Of a stretch of DNA of 63,480 nucleotides, positions 32,405 through 42,342 are shown piece by piece. Source of the DNA: Draconibacterium orientale. Its GTDB lineage: Bacteria > Bacteroidota > Bacteroidia > Bacteroidales > UBA1556. The notes beneath the pieces were generated by a model. That model was not told the origin of the DNA, searched no databases, and was given only the letters and a program-made list of their open reading frames with translations. The translations under genes were made by a program, and so were the position numbers. The stretch's first letter is position 1; each line of letters starts with the position of its first letter. The DNA is taken from the NCBI GenBank assembly GCA_020718275.1, contig DYSI01000005.1:1-63480 (forward strand), read 5' to 3'.

Positions 32405-35176
32405 TTATCTGATTAGGGTCACAGTGCCTTTTATTTCGTATGGTTGGATGCTCTTTTCCGATACTTGTATGTAATAAGTATAAACCCCTTGCATTGCTTT
32501 TACGCCACTAATCAGTCCATCCCATTGCTCAAACCGATCATTGGTTGTGAAGATTATCTTACCCCATTGATCTAGGATAATAAATTGATAATTCGCATGG
32601 TCTGAAACGATTCCTTTTGGACCAAATAAGTCGTTAAGACCATCACCATTTGGGGTAAAAGCCGATGGAATATAGAGCGCACAATGTTCGACAAATACAA
32701 AATAGGAGGTGGTATCATAACATTGAGTACCATTTTTTTCATTAATTGCTGTTACGTGATAGGTCTTCGAAACAATTGGTGCATCACTGACACTGGAATT
32801 TGGTAACCCATTATCCCACAGATACTTCATGGCTCCTTGGGCCACTAAACTTACCGTTCCTCCCTTGCAGATAGTATCATAATCAGCGTAAATATTGGGT
32901 GTTGGGTTTTCTAAGAGATATACCTTTACAACGGCGCTATCAACACATTGATTTAGATTGGTTACCGTTACTTTGTAAGTTTCATCTTGGGTTGGATATA
33001 CGGTCTGTTGTTCGGAGTTCACCCCGTTACTCCATTGGTAAATATTTCCTCCTTTGGCTTTAATGAGGGCTTCAGTTCCCTCACATACCGTGGTGTCATT
33101 ACTGGTGATAATTTGAGGTAGGGGAGCCACAATTACTTGCATCGAACTATCATTCACACATTGGTTTTGGTCTGTAACGGTTACTGAAAACACTTGGCTG
33201 ACATTGGGTGAAACTACAATCGAAGCTCCTGTTTGCCCATTGCTCCATAGATATTGATTACCGCCGCTGGCATGTAGGTTGGCAGTGGTACCAATGCATA
33301 TTAAAGTATCCTCAGTTAACGTTATTTGTGGAAGTGAATTAACGATTACATCGAGTGTATCATAGTTAATACAGCCCTCTGGAGAGGTTGCGGTTAACGA
33401 ATATTGCGTGGTGATTTGAGGATTCACCTGAATAGAAGCTGTCGTTTGCCCATTACTCCACTGATAGTTAGTGCCTGAAACTGTATTACCTGACTGAATA
33501 TTGAGGTTGTTATAGATACAAATGGAGGTATCGTTTCCTAAATTTACGGTCGGAACAGGGTTCACAAATACCTGAAGACTAGTGTCATAAATACATCCTG
33601 CCCCGTCAATCATCGTATAAGTTAAGGTCTGCAAACCGGGGGTTGTAATGATCTGCTGTACGGTGTCTAAGGGACTAATATTCCAAAATGATGAATCAAT
33701 TACTGGCGTATAACCCCAGGTAACTGGTAGAATGGCGGGGTCGAAAGCAATCCCCCATTGAAAAATATAACCATTATCAGCCATCAAGTTGTCTGTTACG
33801 GTAATCGTCCAGGTGCCATTCAATGGACATCCAATAAAATTAGAAAAAGGAGTCTCTGGCAAGTATTGAATAATTGGATATGGGGCTGATGCGGTTGAAG
33901 TAGCTGGATATGGGGCTGATGGGGGTAAATAAGAAGCAGACGCATAGGGTGTTCCAAGAATGTCTGTAAAATTATGGGAATAACTTCCTGCTGCCGCTAA
34001 CATGGTGGTGCTTCCAACTGAAGTCCAATGGTACATATAACCTAAGCCAGCAACTTGAATCCCTTGATCGATAGGTTCGCCAAGAAAAGTCCCTGTTCCT
34101 CCTGGATACGATTTTAAGGTGACGGTGGAGTTGTTTGGACATTTTAAGGTAATATTTAAATCGCCTAAGTAACTATGTTCCATTTCTGCGAAGACTTTCA
34201 AAATATTGCTTGCATTTTGAATGGTTTGTCCAGCACCAAAACCAGTGAATACCACACTGGTAGTATACGAAACTCCCGACCCATCAGGTAGATAGGTCAA
34301 GCCTGCCACACTTAAGCTTGGTACTACAGACCAGCTCGTTGGCTGAACTGCACCAAATAAATTTACAGCTGTATTTTGACAAATGGTATCGTCTAATGCG
34401 TCGGTTCCGTTGAAGGTGGGAGTGGTGGAAACTCTGATTCTTACTTCTGTGGTTTGGTTGGCTCTACATCCATTGGAATCGAAAGCCGTAATGGCTGCAT
34501 TATAACCTTGGATATTGTTGAATACCGCGTTAATATTTTGACCATTGATACTGGTGGCTCCTCCAAAGCTCCAAGTGTAGTTTGTGGTAGCAGTGTCTTG
34601 GTGGTAATAGATGTCGTTTAAGGGAAAACTCGAAGCAGCATGCAAAGAAACTGAGTCGCCAGGGCAAATGTCGATGATGTATCTACCGTTTTCAATTACA
34701 AAAGGAGGCGTAGAGTTGGTTAAAATGGTGGAGAAATTCTGGCATGGAAAACCACAATGAACCATGGCTGCCCATCCTATTCCTGTGCCAACCGATGTCC
34801 ATTTGAAAGTTAATTTTCCACCAACATTAAAGAAACTGGGGCGTATCGTTTGCCCGACTGGAGAATTGCCGTTATTGTATATGTTCATTAATGGTGCAGC
34901 AACGGTTGCGCCGTCATAAACTTCTAGAGCATCGCCAATTCCAACGCTGAAAGACGTAAAAGTAATATTGCTAACAGTGCCAGCAGTGCCTGGCGCAAAA
35001 GTTACAGTGTAGGTTTGATTGCCAACATAAGCTCCTCCCGATCCTCCTGGATCAAAAAAATTACCACTGCATGAACTTATGGTTTGACCGTTATAGGCAT
35101 TGATATTGTAAATTTGTGCCCAAGAGTAATTACTTATAAAAGCAATAATTATCAAAAGAAGGAGATCTTTTTTCAC
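32405..35176 (-). CDS. Secreted CUB / P-domain / Ig-like repeat protein with type B T9SS sorting domain
   Basis: 923 residues from a GTG at 35176. A signal peptide (about 1-20, ending NYSWA) is followed by a CUB-like domain (30-145), a proprotein-convertase-type P domain (about 320-500, GTWTITVTDN), four repeats of about 75-80 residues with the theme Y-W-S-N-G-x-T (about 540-835) and a gliding-motility-type C-terminal domain (FTPNGDGLND to EIKGTVTLIR, about 840-923), which is the type B T9SS signal. It is therefore exported across the outer membrane and held at, or released from, the cell surface. An in-frame ATG 60 codons upstream gives no signal peptide, and a -7-like TATCTTTA (35209-35202) lies between, so GTG is preferred. 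Ligand unknown; the P domain without a protease is notable. Confidence 0.85.
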   Translation of the reverse strand: MKKDLLLLIIIAFISNYSWAQIYNINAYNGQTISSCSGNFFDPGGSGGAYVGNQTYTVTFAPGTAGTVSNITFTSFSVGIGDALEVYDGATVAAPLMNIYNNGNSPVGQTIRPSFFNVGGKLTFKWTSVGTGIGWAAMVHCGFPCQNFSTILTNSTPPFVIENGRYIIDICPGDSVSLHAASSFPLNDIYYHQDTATTNYTWSFGGATSINGQNINAVFNNIQGYNAAITAFDSNGCRANQTTEVRIRVSTTPTFNGTDALDDTICQNTAVNLFGAVQPTSWSVVPSLSVAGLTYLPDGSGVSYTTSVVFTGFGAGQTIQNASNILKVFAEMEHSYLGDLNITLKCPNNSTVTLKSYPGGTGTFLGEPIDQGIQVAGLGYMYHWTSVGSTTMLAAAGSYSHNFTDILGTPYASASYLPPSAPYPATSTASAPYPIIQYLPETPFSNFIGCPLNGTWTITVTDNLMADNGYIFQWGIAFDPAILPVTWGYTPVIDSSFWNISPLDTVQQIITTPGLQTLTYTMIDGAGCIYDTSLQVFVNPVPTVNLGNDTSICIYNNLNIQSGNTVSGTNYQWSNGQTTASIQVNPQITTQYSLTATSPEGCINYDTLDVIVNSLPQITLTEDTLICIGTTANLHASGGNQYLWSNGQTGASIVVSPNVSQVFSVTVTDQNQCVNDSSMQVIVAPLPQIITSNDTTVCEGTEALIKAKGGNIYQWSNGVNSEQQTVYPTQDETYKVTVTNLNQCVDSAVVKVYLLENPTPNIYADYDTICKGGTVSLVAQGAMKYLWDNGLPNSSVSDAPIVSKTYHVTAINEKNGTQCYDTTSYFVFVEHCALYIPSAFTPNGDGLNDLFGPKGIVSDHANYQFIILDQWGKIIFTTNDRFEQWDGLISGVKAMQGVYTYYIQVSEKSIQPYEIKGTVTLIR
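33875..33921. repeat. 17-base direct repeat inside the cargo gene
   Basis: TGGATATGGGGCTGATG occurs at 33875-33891 and 33905-33921, a 30-base period that encodes two SAPYP segments. It looks like a small in-frame duplication in a linker of the P domain. Confidence 0.7.
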
Positions 35177-35359
35177 CCAAGATGTTTTTAATATTGTGGT
35201 GTAAAGATAGGTTTTTTGCACATTAAGTTGTCTTGAAGTTAAAAAAAATATCTGAGTTTTTATTGCTCTTTCCTTACGCTCAATTTGTGAATATTTAATC
35301 GCATTTTGAAAATTCAAAATAGTGTTTAGAATTCTTAATGTTTTTTGACATAGCAAAAA

Positions 35360-35388
35360 AAAGGGAAATATCTATGATATTTCCCTTT
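35360..35388 (-). terminator. Terminator of ppiD
   Basis: A perfect 13-bp stem (35360-35372 with 35376-35388) with a 3-base loop is followed on the minus strand by seven T. It lies 18 bases past the ppiD stop. Confidence 0.9.
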
Positions 35389-35406
35389 CAGTTATTTTGG
35401 GATTAC

Positions 35407-37596
35407 TTAGTAGAAGAAATTAATAAATTCTTCTATTTCAGCATTTTCTTCGATTGCGTTATAGGCTGAAGTACCTACTCTTTGGGTGAATGATTCAGCA
35501 CTTCTTTGTTGTAAGTAGTCCAAATTCATTTTTTTAGGAATTTCGCCATTTTCTAATACTTTAAAAAAGAAAATGCCTTGTTCGCCTTTGATGGGGCCCA
35601 TGAGTTTACCTTTTTCGGCAACTGCTATTTTACCTTGCACTACAGGTTCTGGCCCATAAGTAGGCAATGAATAGGTTGCAAAAGCGAGGTTCGCGGTGTC
35701 AATCTTAGATTGGAATTGAGTAGCCATGGTCAAATCGCTAACTGAGTTCATCTTTTCAATCAATATTTTGGCTTTCACTTCTCTTTGAACTAAAGATTTG
35801 ATACCTTCTTTTACAGATTCCAACGGTAATATTCCTTTGGGGTTTATTTCGGTTAGGACAGCAAGTGCAATTTGATTCTCGAAGTCAAATACATTAGACA
35901 TACTTCCTTTTTCAGTAGTTTCATTAAACATCCATTTAACCATTTCTCTTGAGTCTTTAAGTCCCGTAATTCCTTTTGAAAGGGAGTTTATAAAATCACT
36001 TTTAATCACGTTAAGGCCAAGGCTTGCAGAAGCGGTATCAAAGGCATCGTAGGTTTGATTGCTGGCTGCAAATTTGATTGCCTCACCATAAACTGCATTG
36101 AAGGTTTCCGAAGAAAAGGTTATTGGCAGGTTCAATTGGGCGATTCGAATGCGGGTATTAAAATTTTTCTTATCGTCTACTCTTAGCACATGAAAACCGT
36201 AGGCTGTTTCTACTACTTTTATAACTCCTTTTTCATTTTCAACGCATGCTTGGTTGAATTCTGGAATCATTCCGCCATCAGCAAACCAGTCAAGTGAGCC
36301 TTTGTTTTGTGCTTTTGATGGGTCATCAGATAGATTTACTAATTGTTCGAAATTATCGCCTTTTTTGCTAAGAACTGCTTGGATACTATCGGCTAAGGCA
36401 CGAGCTGCAATTTTGGTTCTTTTAACGGCTGGATCTGCACCATAAGCACCGCCGTAGGAGATTAAGATATGACTTGCTTTCATCGAGTCGGGGCGAACTT
36501 GACGATCCATAACTCTGGCAATGTGATAGGCTGTATTTTCAGTCCATGGTCCAATTACAGTTCCTATCTCAGCCACAAAAGCTGCAGAGTCGATATAGGG
36601 AGATAAGGTGCCCGCTTTAACCCAACTACTATCGTAACGATTATCGCCCACTTGATTGATAATAGATGCTACGCTTTGCTTGTTGGCATTTTTTAATTCG
36701 GTACTTAATTGTTGTATTTGGGATTCTAATTCTTGAATGTCTTTTTGTGAGGGGCTAATATTCCATACAATGTATTCAATTTTGCGAAGCTCTTCCTTGT
36801 TTTTAAATTCTTGTTTATGTTCCTCATAATAGGCGTTAAAATCAGCATCGGTCGGAACGGATTCTTCATCGGTTACCAGTTTGTATTGGGCGGCGAAGAA
36901 AGCTGTTTTTTCCATTTTGTTGTTATCAACAAATTCTACTTCGGCTAAAGCTTTTGGTAAATAATAGGCTTTACTGATTAGCGAATTGTATTTGCTGACT
37001 TTGATATCATTTTTGATATATTTAACTAGTAAATTCCATTGCTTTTGCGATTCGATGGCTTGTTCTCTTTTTTCAGCATCTTCGTTGTTGATATTTTCTT
37101 CAAGGTAGTTTAGGAAATTACTAACTGCTTGTGGATTAAATTGTCCTGTTTTCGGGTCGCTGAAGTTTCTTAAAATTTCAGGATGAATATTGGTTCCTGT
37201 AATCCGGTTCATATATTCGTCCATGGTGATGTCTGCAATGGAGCTATTGGTTGCAGTAGATTTTTGTATCAAGCCTAACTCTTCCATTTGTTGACCAAGC
37301 AAGGTTTCTCTTTTTACGACGTTCCAAACATCTATAACTGTTTGAAAAGATTCTTCATTGGTTAAATTATCTTTTTTTAATTGTTGTTTAAGCATTTCAG
37401 TTTGCTCACTCACTCGCGATGAGAAATCTTGCGAAGAGATCTTTTCGTCATTGACTAATGCTAATTTTGTTTGGTCAAAGTTATTCCCTTTTCCTAAATT
37501 CTGCACTAAATCACCTAATACGAAAGCGGCTAAGGCTACTCCAATAATAACTAATAATAATCCTGATCTAGATCTGATTTTTCCAATAATTGCCAT
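35407..37596 (-). CDS. ppiD: Membrane-anchored peptidyl-prolyl isomerase (PpiD/SurA-like)
   Basis: 729 residues. One membrane anchor near the N-terminus (about 13-31), a SurA-type N-terminal chaperone region (35-250), and a parvulin domain around 368-475 that begins SMKASHILISYG and includes KAQNKGSLDWFADGGMIPEF and YGFHVLRVDD. A second, degenerate isomerase-like region may follow. It should fold outer-membrane and secreted proteins at the periplasmic face. It is downstream of the CNNM gene in a run of envelope genes, but a 130-base gap with two -7 elements suggests its own promoter. Confidence 0.92.
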   Translation of the reverse strand: MAIIGKIRSRSGLLLVIIGVALAAFVLGDLVQNLGKGNNFDQTKLALVNDEKISSQDFSSRVSEQTEMLKQQLKKDNLTNEESFQTVIDVWNVVKRETLLGQQMEELGLIQKSTATNSSIADITMDEYMNRITGTNIHPEILRNFSDPKTGQFNPQAVSNFLNYLEENINNEDAEKREQAIESQKQWNLLVKYIKNDIKVSKYNSLISKAYYLPKALAEVEFVDNNKMEKTAFFAAQYKLVTDEESVPTDADFNAYYEEHKQEFKNKEELRKIEYIVWNISPSQKDIQELESQIQQLSTELKNANKQSVASIINQVGDNRYDSSWVKAGTLSPYIDSAAFVAEIGTVIGPWTENTAYHIARVMDRQVRPDSMKASHILISYGGAYGADPAVKRTKIAARALADSIQAVLSKKGDNFEQLVNLSDDPSKAQNKGSLDWFADGGMIPEFNQACVENEKGVIKVVETAYGFHVLRVDDKKNFNTRIRIAQLNLPITFSSETFNAVYGEAIKFAASNQTYDAFDTASASLGLNVIKSDFINSLSKGITGLKDSREMVKWMFNETTEKGSMSNVFDFENQIALAVLTEINPKGILPLESVKEGIKSLVQREVKAKILIEKMNSVSDLTMATQFQSKIDTANLAFATYSLPTYGPEPVVQGKIAVAEKGKLMGPIKGEQGIFFFKVLENGEIPKKMNLDYLQQRSAESFTQRVGTSAYNAIEENAEIEEFINFFY

Positions 37597-37622
37597 TCTG
37601 TATCTGTTTAAAAAATTGCTTG

Positions 37623-37642
37623 CAAATGTACATACAAAACTA
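37623..37642 (-). promoter_or_regulatory. Two overlapping -7 elements upstream of ppiD
   Basis: TACATTTG (37630-37623) and TAGTTTTG (37642-37635) on the minus strand both match TAnnTTTG, 27 and 39 bases before the ATG. No clear -33. Confidence 0.45.
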
Positions 37643-37726
37643 ATAGCTCCGAAATTATATTTAACCTCTTGAAAATTAGCTTTTAAAACGTTTTAAATAA
37701 TTAGTAATCAATATTATACAATTACT

Positions 37727-39001
37727 TTAAACTTTGTTAACGCTTATTTTTATTAAATCTATTTTAGTGTTTCCGGCTTGAATTATTTCAAAAGTATTAT
37801 CATCGATATTCATGATGGTTCCTTTTTGAGGTATACTTTCGTGATGATGGATTACATAGCCACCCAGTGTCTCAAATTCGTCTGATTCCACTAAATTTAA
37901 ATGGTATGTTTCGTTCAAATAATCGATTTCTAGTCGCGCAGAAAATAAATAGGTATTTTCATCTATCTGTTTTTCAACTGATTGATCTTTATCAAATTCG
38001 TCTTCTATTTCGCCAAAGATCTCTTCCATCAGATCCTCCATCGTAATAATTCCTGAGGTTCCTCCAAACTCGTCCAAAACTAAAGCAATGCTGTTATGTT
38101 CTTTAATCATTTTGTTGAGCATGGTATTGGCCGCCATGGTTTCAGGGATCATAGAGATTGTTCTGAGTATTTTCTGAATTGTTTCGGGTTTTTTGAGGAG
38201 GTCATAGGCATGTACATAGCCTATAATATTATCAATATTTTCTTGGTGAACGAGTATTTTTGAATGACCTGTTTGGTGAAATATTTCTATTAATCGTTCA
38301 ATAGTTTCATCTAGCTCTACTGATTTTATTTCCGTACGTGGCACCATACACTCTCTGATTTTGGTAGATCGAAATTCTATGGCATTTTTGAAAAGCTGAA
38401 TATCGCTCTCTATTTCTCCATTTTCAATGAATTCTTCGCGATGAAAATCCTGAATAAAATAATCTAAATCAATAGTTGAGAAATGGTGTTTTTGAGTGGT
38501 AATGCTTGTCCTAAAACCATATTTTAAAATAATTTCGGATATTTTAATGAAAAACCAGACAAAGGGAAATAATAAAAAATAAAGAATAATCAGGGGTAAA
38601 CTGAATAGTTCAATAGCTTTATTGGCGACTAGTCTAAAGGTGGCCTTTGGAATGTATTCTGCTAAAATTAGGATTAAAAAGGTTGAAATTAGTGTGTTGG
38701 CAAATAGAATTGCAAAATCGCTTTGTAGGTAATAGGGGAGAGAACTTGCTAGAAGTGGATTTACAATTTTCTCCATATTCATTCCATAGATTACTAGAGA
38801 TATATTATTGCCTACCAATAACATGGCAATAAAATTAGCTTCTCGTTTGTTGAACCAGGAGACAATTCTACCTGATAATATATTTCTACTCTTGTTGAGC
38901 TCAATTTTTAATTTATTAGCGGTAACAAATGCTATTTCCACTCCTGAAAAGAATGCGGAAAATACTATGCTTAGGATGATAATGATTATTGCAGCGTTCA
39001 T
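37727..39001 (-). CDS. CNNM/CorC-family membrane protein (GldE-like) with CBS pair
   Basis: 424 residues: a DUF21/CNNM transmembrane domain (about 1-190), a CBS pair (about 205-325, beginning RECMVPRTEIKSV) and a CorC/HlyC domain (about 340-424, LVLDEFGGTSGIITMEDL just before it). Proteins of this class are linked to Mg/Co homeostasis; the Bacteroidota branch includes GldE, needed for gliding in Flavobacterium. It overlaps lptC by 4 bases (ATGA), so the two are translationally coupled. Whether it is truly GldE or another paralogue cannot be decided. Confidence 0.85.
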   Translation of the reverse strand: MNAAIIIIILSIVFSAFFSGVEIAFVTANKLKIELNKSRNILSGRIVSWFNKREANFIAMLLVGNNISLVIYGMNMEKIVNPLLASSLPYYLQSDFAILFANTLISTFLILILAEYIPKATFRLVANKAIELFSLPLIILYFLLFPFVWFFIKISEIILKYGFRTSITTQKHHFSTIDLDYFIQDFHREEFIENGEIESDIQLFKNAIEFRSTKIRECMVPRTEIKSVELDETIERLIEIFHQTGHSKILVHQENIDNIIGYVHAYDLLKKPETIQKILRTISMIPETMAANTMLNKMIKEHNSIALVLDEFGGTSGIITMEDLMEEIFGEIEDEFDKDQSVEKQIDENTYLFSARLEIDYLNETYHLNLVESDEFETLGGYVIHHHESIPQKGTIMNIDDNTFEIIQAGNTKIDLIKISVNKV

Positions 39002-39582
39002 TGTGTTATGGTGTCAGAAAATTCACTTTGGTTAAACTCAATATCTCCGCTAGGGTTAGTAATTACCCATTTCTCAAAGGTTTCGTCTGCCTCTAGTCCA
39101 TCACCGAATAAAATTTTCCCCTCGGTAACTACTCTCACTTTATTATTCGTATAAATTAAATGCTTGTTTTGATCCCAAATGAGTCGCTCAGTATATAATT
39201 GTTGACCTTGTGCGTTCACCGCAACCACATTATTTTGGGCTTCCATTATTTTAGTTTTGGTGTAATTTATAGCATAGTCGGCTTTAAGGCTCGAACGGAC
39301 TTGCTTGGTTGAATCATAAAAAATCAAATTAATTCCTTTAGGCATTTCTAAATAGTCGTCGTCATTGAGGTATTGATTGACCTCAGGGCTTTCCATTTTC
39401 ATCATTAATTTTCCGCTGTCAGTGTATACCATTGTCATATTATAAGTAGTTGAAATTGGTGTGTTTTCATCTACTTTCAGTGCTTTGATGGCGGATAAAT
39501 CATTTTCACACGAAAAAAGCATTGTTCCGAGCAAAATCAGAACAATGCTTTTTAAAAAAGGTAAGATGCTATTATAAGTCAT
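38998..39582 (-). CDS. lptC: LPS export protein LptC-like, lipoprotein
   Basis: 194 residues with a lipoprotein signal (ILLGTMLFSC, lipidated C25). The rest fits LptC: MVYTDSGKLMMKMESPEV (about 50-67), the GINLIFYD strand, then repeating beta strands through YTERLIWD and VRVVTEGKILFGDGLEAD. LptC links the inner-membrane LptBFG pump to the LptA bridge in LPS export. E. coli LptC has a membrane helix rather than a lipid anchor; a lipid anchor is, as I recall, usual in Bacteroidota. It is embedded in the coaX operon and overlaps the CNNM gene by ATGA. Confidence 0.85.
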   Translation of the reverse strand: MTYNSILPFLKSIVLILLGTMLFSCENDLSAIKALKVDENTPISTTYNMTMVYTDSGKLMMKMESPEVNQYLNDDDYLEMPKGINLIFYDSTKQVRSSLKADYAINYTKTKIMEAQNNVVAVNAQGQQLYTERLIWDQNKHLIYTNNKVRVVTEGKILFGDGLEADETFEKWVITNPSGDIEFNQSEFSDTITQ

Positions 39583-39619
39583 TGAATTTTAATATTCAAC
39601 CGCGAATTTACATTTTTAT

Positions 39620-41038
39620 TTAACGTGAGCGCACAGTAGTTTGTTCATTTATCCAACATTCAATGGTAATGGTTTGTCCATCAGATAGATTTCTCATGAA
39701 AACATCTTGTTTCTCAGGAAAGTTACCTCTAATTGCAGCAAGTTTCTTTTGTGCAAGATCTTTTACTTTTTCATCATCAGATATTGTAATGGCTCGGGAA
39801 TATTTATCGGCGGCAGCCCAGTAGGCAACTCTTAAGCCTTGTACAGTACAATCTCCAGCACTGTTAACATACAAATCGCCAATGATGATGTAAACCATGC
39901 CCTCTTTTGGATTGTAATCGAGTACTTTTAATGCTGCATTGCGGGCAGCACTGTATTGATTCAACGAACGATAGACCTCGGCAAGTAATAAATAGGCTGA
40001 TGATTTTTTTGAAACTAATGAATCAGGTAAAGTGTTGCAAGCTTCTTCCAAATAAGGCTTGGCTTTACTGTATTGTTCCCGTTCAAAAGCTAATTTACCC
40101 ATCGAAAAAGCTGATTCGGCATTTGGCTCTTTGGCGTGTACTTTTTCTAAAGCCTTAAAATAAACGTCTGATTTAGTACATCTTCTCTTTTCAAAGAACT
40201 TTACGATGTTTTTTGCTAGTGCTAAATTATCAGGGTCGGCATCAAGCTTTGGACCATATAACTCAATCAGTTTTTCGCAAGTGGCAAATTTGCTAATGTT
40301 TTGTTCGATATTATTATCTACTGATGAATACTTATTCAAATTTACTGAATCCTCAGCATATTTTTGCAGATTATACTCGAGGGCATCTTCAATATTTACA
40401 TAGTTCTCTAAGATTAGATCTTTGTCTGCAAATCCTTGTTGAACATAACGTATGGTTGCAACATAAAAGTAAAACAAAGTGGTAGGTTCAGATTCAGCTT
40501 TCAGCACGTTAAAAGATTCAACAAACCAAGGATAATAGGTTTTGGCTTCATTAGGTCTATATTTCATAAGGTCTGCTGCTTTTCTGCCAATTAGCATTTC
40601 CTTATTAACACTTTTATCATCACCAAAATATTGAATTCGTTGGTCATAAATCATCATTAAGGTGTCAACGTATGCAAACCGCTTTATTGAATCAGTTTTG
40701 TTTGAATTAATGTAATAATTGATAAGCTTGTCACCATGTATGTAAATGTTTTTACTGACGGAAGGACAATTTAAGAAGCAGTAGCGCCATGAGTTCAGGG
40801 TTTGTTGTACCAAATTTGCATCTTTGTATTTGCTAGCTGACCATTGCTTGTAAAATTCGCGATACAAACTTAGGTTTTTGACGCAGTTTGCACTGTCTTT
40901 TCCATATTTGCCATCTTTTACTTCTGTCAATGCAAGGTCATTGATTTTATCAGTTTTAATTATTGCAGCTTTTACCTCTGCGTTTCCAACCATCACAATT
41001 AAACCAAGTGCGATTAGGACTAGTTTTAATTTTTTCAT
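39620..41038 (-). CDS. Exported tetratricopeptide-repeat protein
   Basis: 472 residues from the ATG at 41038, which directly precedes a signal peptide (MKKLKLVLIALGLIVMVGNA). TPR-like helices fill the C-terminal half (about 290-440): FEREQYSKAKPYLEEA, LAEVYRSLNQYSAARNAAL. A frame beginning 16 codons upstream lacks a signal-like start. It lies 20 bases after the outer-membrane protein gene and 37 before lptC, in one operon. Function unknown; the place between an outer-membrane protein and LptC suggests an envelope-assembly role. Confidence 0.8.
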   Translation of the reverse strand: MKKLKLVLIALGLIVMVGNAEVKAAIIKTDKINDLALTEVKDGKYGKDSANCVKNLSLYREFYKQWSASKYKDANLVQQTLNSWRYCFLNCPSVSKNIYIHGDKLINYYINSNKTDSIKRFAYVDTLMMIYDQRIQYFGDDKSVNKEMLIGRKAADLMKYRPNEAKTYYPWFVESFNVLKAESEPTTLFYFYVATIRYVQQGFADKDLILENYVNIEDALEYNLQKYAEDSVNLNKYSSVDNNIEQNISKFATCEKLIELYGPKLDADPDNLALAKNIVKFFEKRRCTKSDVYFKALEKVHAKEPNAESAFSMGKLAFEREQYSKAKPYLEEACNTLPDSLVSKKSSAYLLLAEVYRSLNQYSAARNAALKVLDYNPKEGMVYIIIGDLYVNSAGDCTVQGLRVAYWAAADKYSRAITISDDEKVKDLAQKKLAAIRGNFPEKQDVFMRNLSDGQTITIECWINEQTTVRSR

Positions 41039-41058
41039 TTCAGTTTGTTTATTAAAGT

Positions 41059-42342
41059 TTATAAATATTTTGGCCTTTGAAACCATGTGTTTCGGATGTT
41101 GAGCCCTAGTTTAATCTTAATGTAATCTTGCTGTATTAGACTATTTGCTAAGGTTCCTCTTCGTCCAAATTCAAACCCTAAATCCATATACGATGTACTC
41201 GGGGGATTGTTTTGACTCATCAGCGGAATGCCGACCCCAAAACTTATGCCATAGTCGTTTATGTTTTTCTCGTGGAGCGTTAAATAGGATTCGTTGTACA
41301 TAAATCCCATATTAAGTGCATATTTACCAATAAAATACCGGCCCCCAAAATTAATTTTAATACTGTTATTCAGAATACCCATGACCCCAAATGCTGAATA
41401 TTTACTCCATTCTTCAAAACTAACATCGGCGGCCATCATCCATGATTTCTCTTTTCCAAAGCTAAATCCTGCTCCAATTTTTTGTGGAATAATGATATTG
41501 CCAACTCCATTTTCAGTGTTCAGAACCGTATCTTTATGATATTCATAGCCCTCTGTTCCTTCTGAATAGGTGTATGCCAAGGCGGATTTTACTGCTTTGA
41601 AATTCTGTTGGTTGGCGTATACTAAACCTAAATCGAGAAAATAATCTTTTTTATTGCCAAGACTCGTGTGGTATTGAATTCCATATTCAAAATACAGACT
41701 CTTAATGTTTACAGTGTTGGTGTATCTATAATTGAAAGATTTGGCTAAATCTAACATTTCGGATTCCCGTCTTAGGTTCAGATTTCCAAAGATATACGAC
41801 ATATTTACGCCTGCAGCGAAATTCTTTGAAATCCTAAATGCATTTCCCCAATAAATACGGCTAGCTCCTCCGTCACCTAAATAACCGTATCGTACGGTGC
41901 CAATTGAATCAATCTCTTCATAAACGTTGACATCATAACCAATTGTTGAATAGGGGACTAATCCTGCGCTCGTTTTCCACCATTTGGTAAATGGCATGGC
42001 AAAATTCAAATTGCCTATATTGAAATAATTGCTATTTCCACTTTGGCTTGATGATTTTGTTTGAATCAAGAAGCCTGAAAAGCCAGCATTGAAAACAAAA
42101 CTGCTAGAATCAATATTGATGTAAGAAGCTGGATTTAAGATGTTTATCCTTAATGGGTCTCTGATAGCAAATGCTACTCCTCCCATCGAAGACTGACTTG
42201 CATTATAGCCCGGATTTACATCGCCAAGCCCAAATCTTGAATAAGGTGAGTCGATACGAAGCTGCCCAAACATATTAGTTTGGAGTATACACATTACAAA
42301 AAATGTTAGCGTAAATCGTTTATAACGAATGAGTTCTTTCAT
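41059..42342 (-). CDS. Outer-membrane beta-barrel protein (porin/FadL-like)
   Basis: 427 residues with a signal peptide (about 1-26, ending NMFGQ). It starts with LRIDSPYSRFGLGDV, a phrase typical of a Bacteroidota outer-membrane protein family, then a run of amphipathic strands consistent with a 14-stranded FadL/OmpP1-like barrel. The substrate is unknown. The start overlaps the end of coaX by 23 bases. This gene in this order (coaX, barrel, TPR, lptC, CNNM) is a conserved Bacteroidota arrangement as I recall. Confidence 0.75.
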   Translation of the reverse strand: MKELIRYKRFTLTFFVMCILQTNMFGQLRIDSPYSRFGLGDVNPGYNASQSSMGGVAFAIRDPLRINILNPASYINIDSSSFVFNAGFSGFLIQTKSSSQSGNSNYFNIGNLNFAMPFTKWWKTSAGLVPYSTIGYDVNVYEEIDSIGTVRYGYLGDGGASRIYWGNAFRISKNFAAGVNMSYIFGNLNLRRESEMLDLAKSFNYRYTNTVNIKSLYFEYGIQYHTSLGNKKDYFLDLGLVYANQQNFKAVKSALAYTYSEGTEGYEYHKDTVLNTENGVGNIIIPQKIGAGFSFGKEKSWMMAADVSFEEWSKYSAFGVMGILNNSIKINFGGRYFIGKYALNMGFMYNESYLTLHEKNINDYGISFGVGIPLMSQNNPPSTSYMDLGFEFGRRGTLANSLIQQDYIKIKLGLNIRNTWFQRPKYL

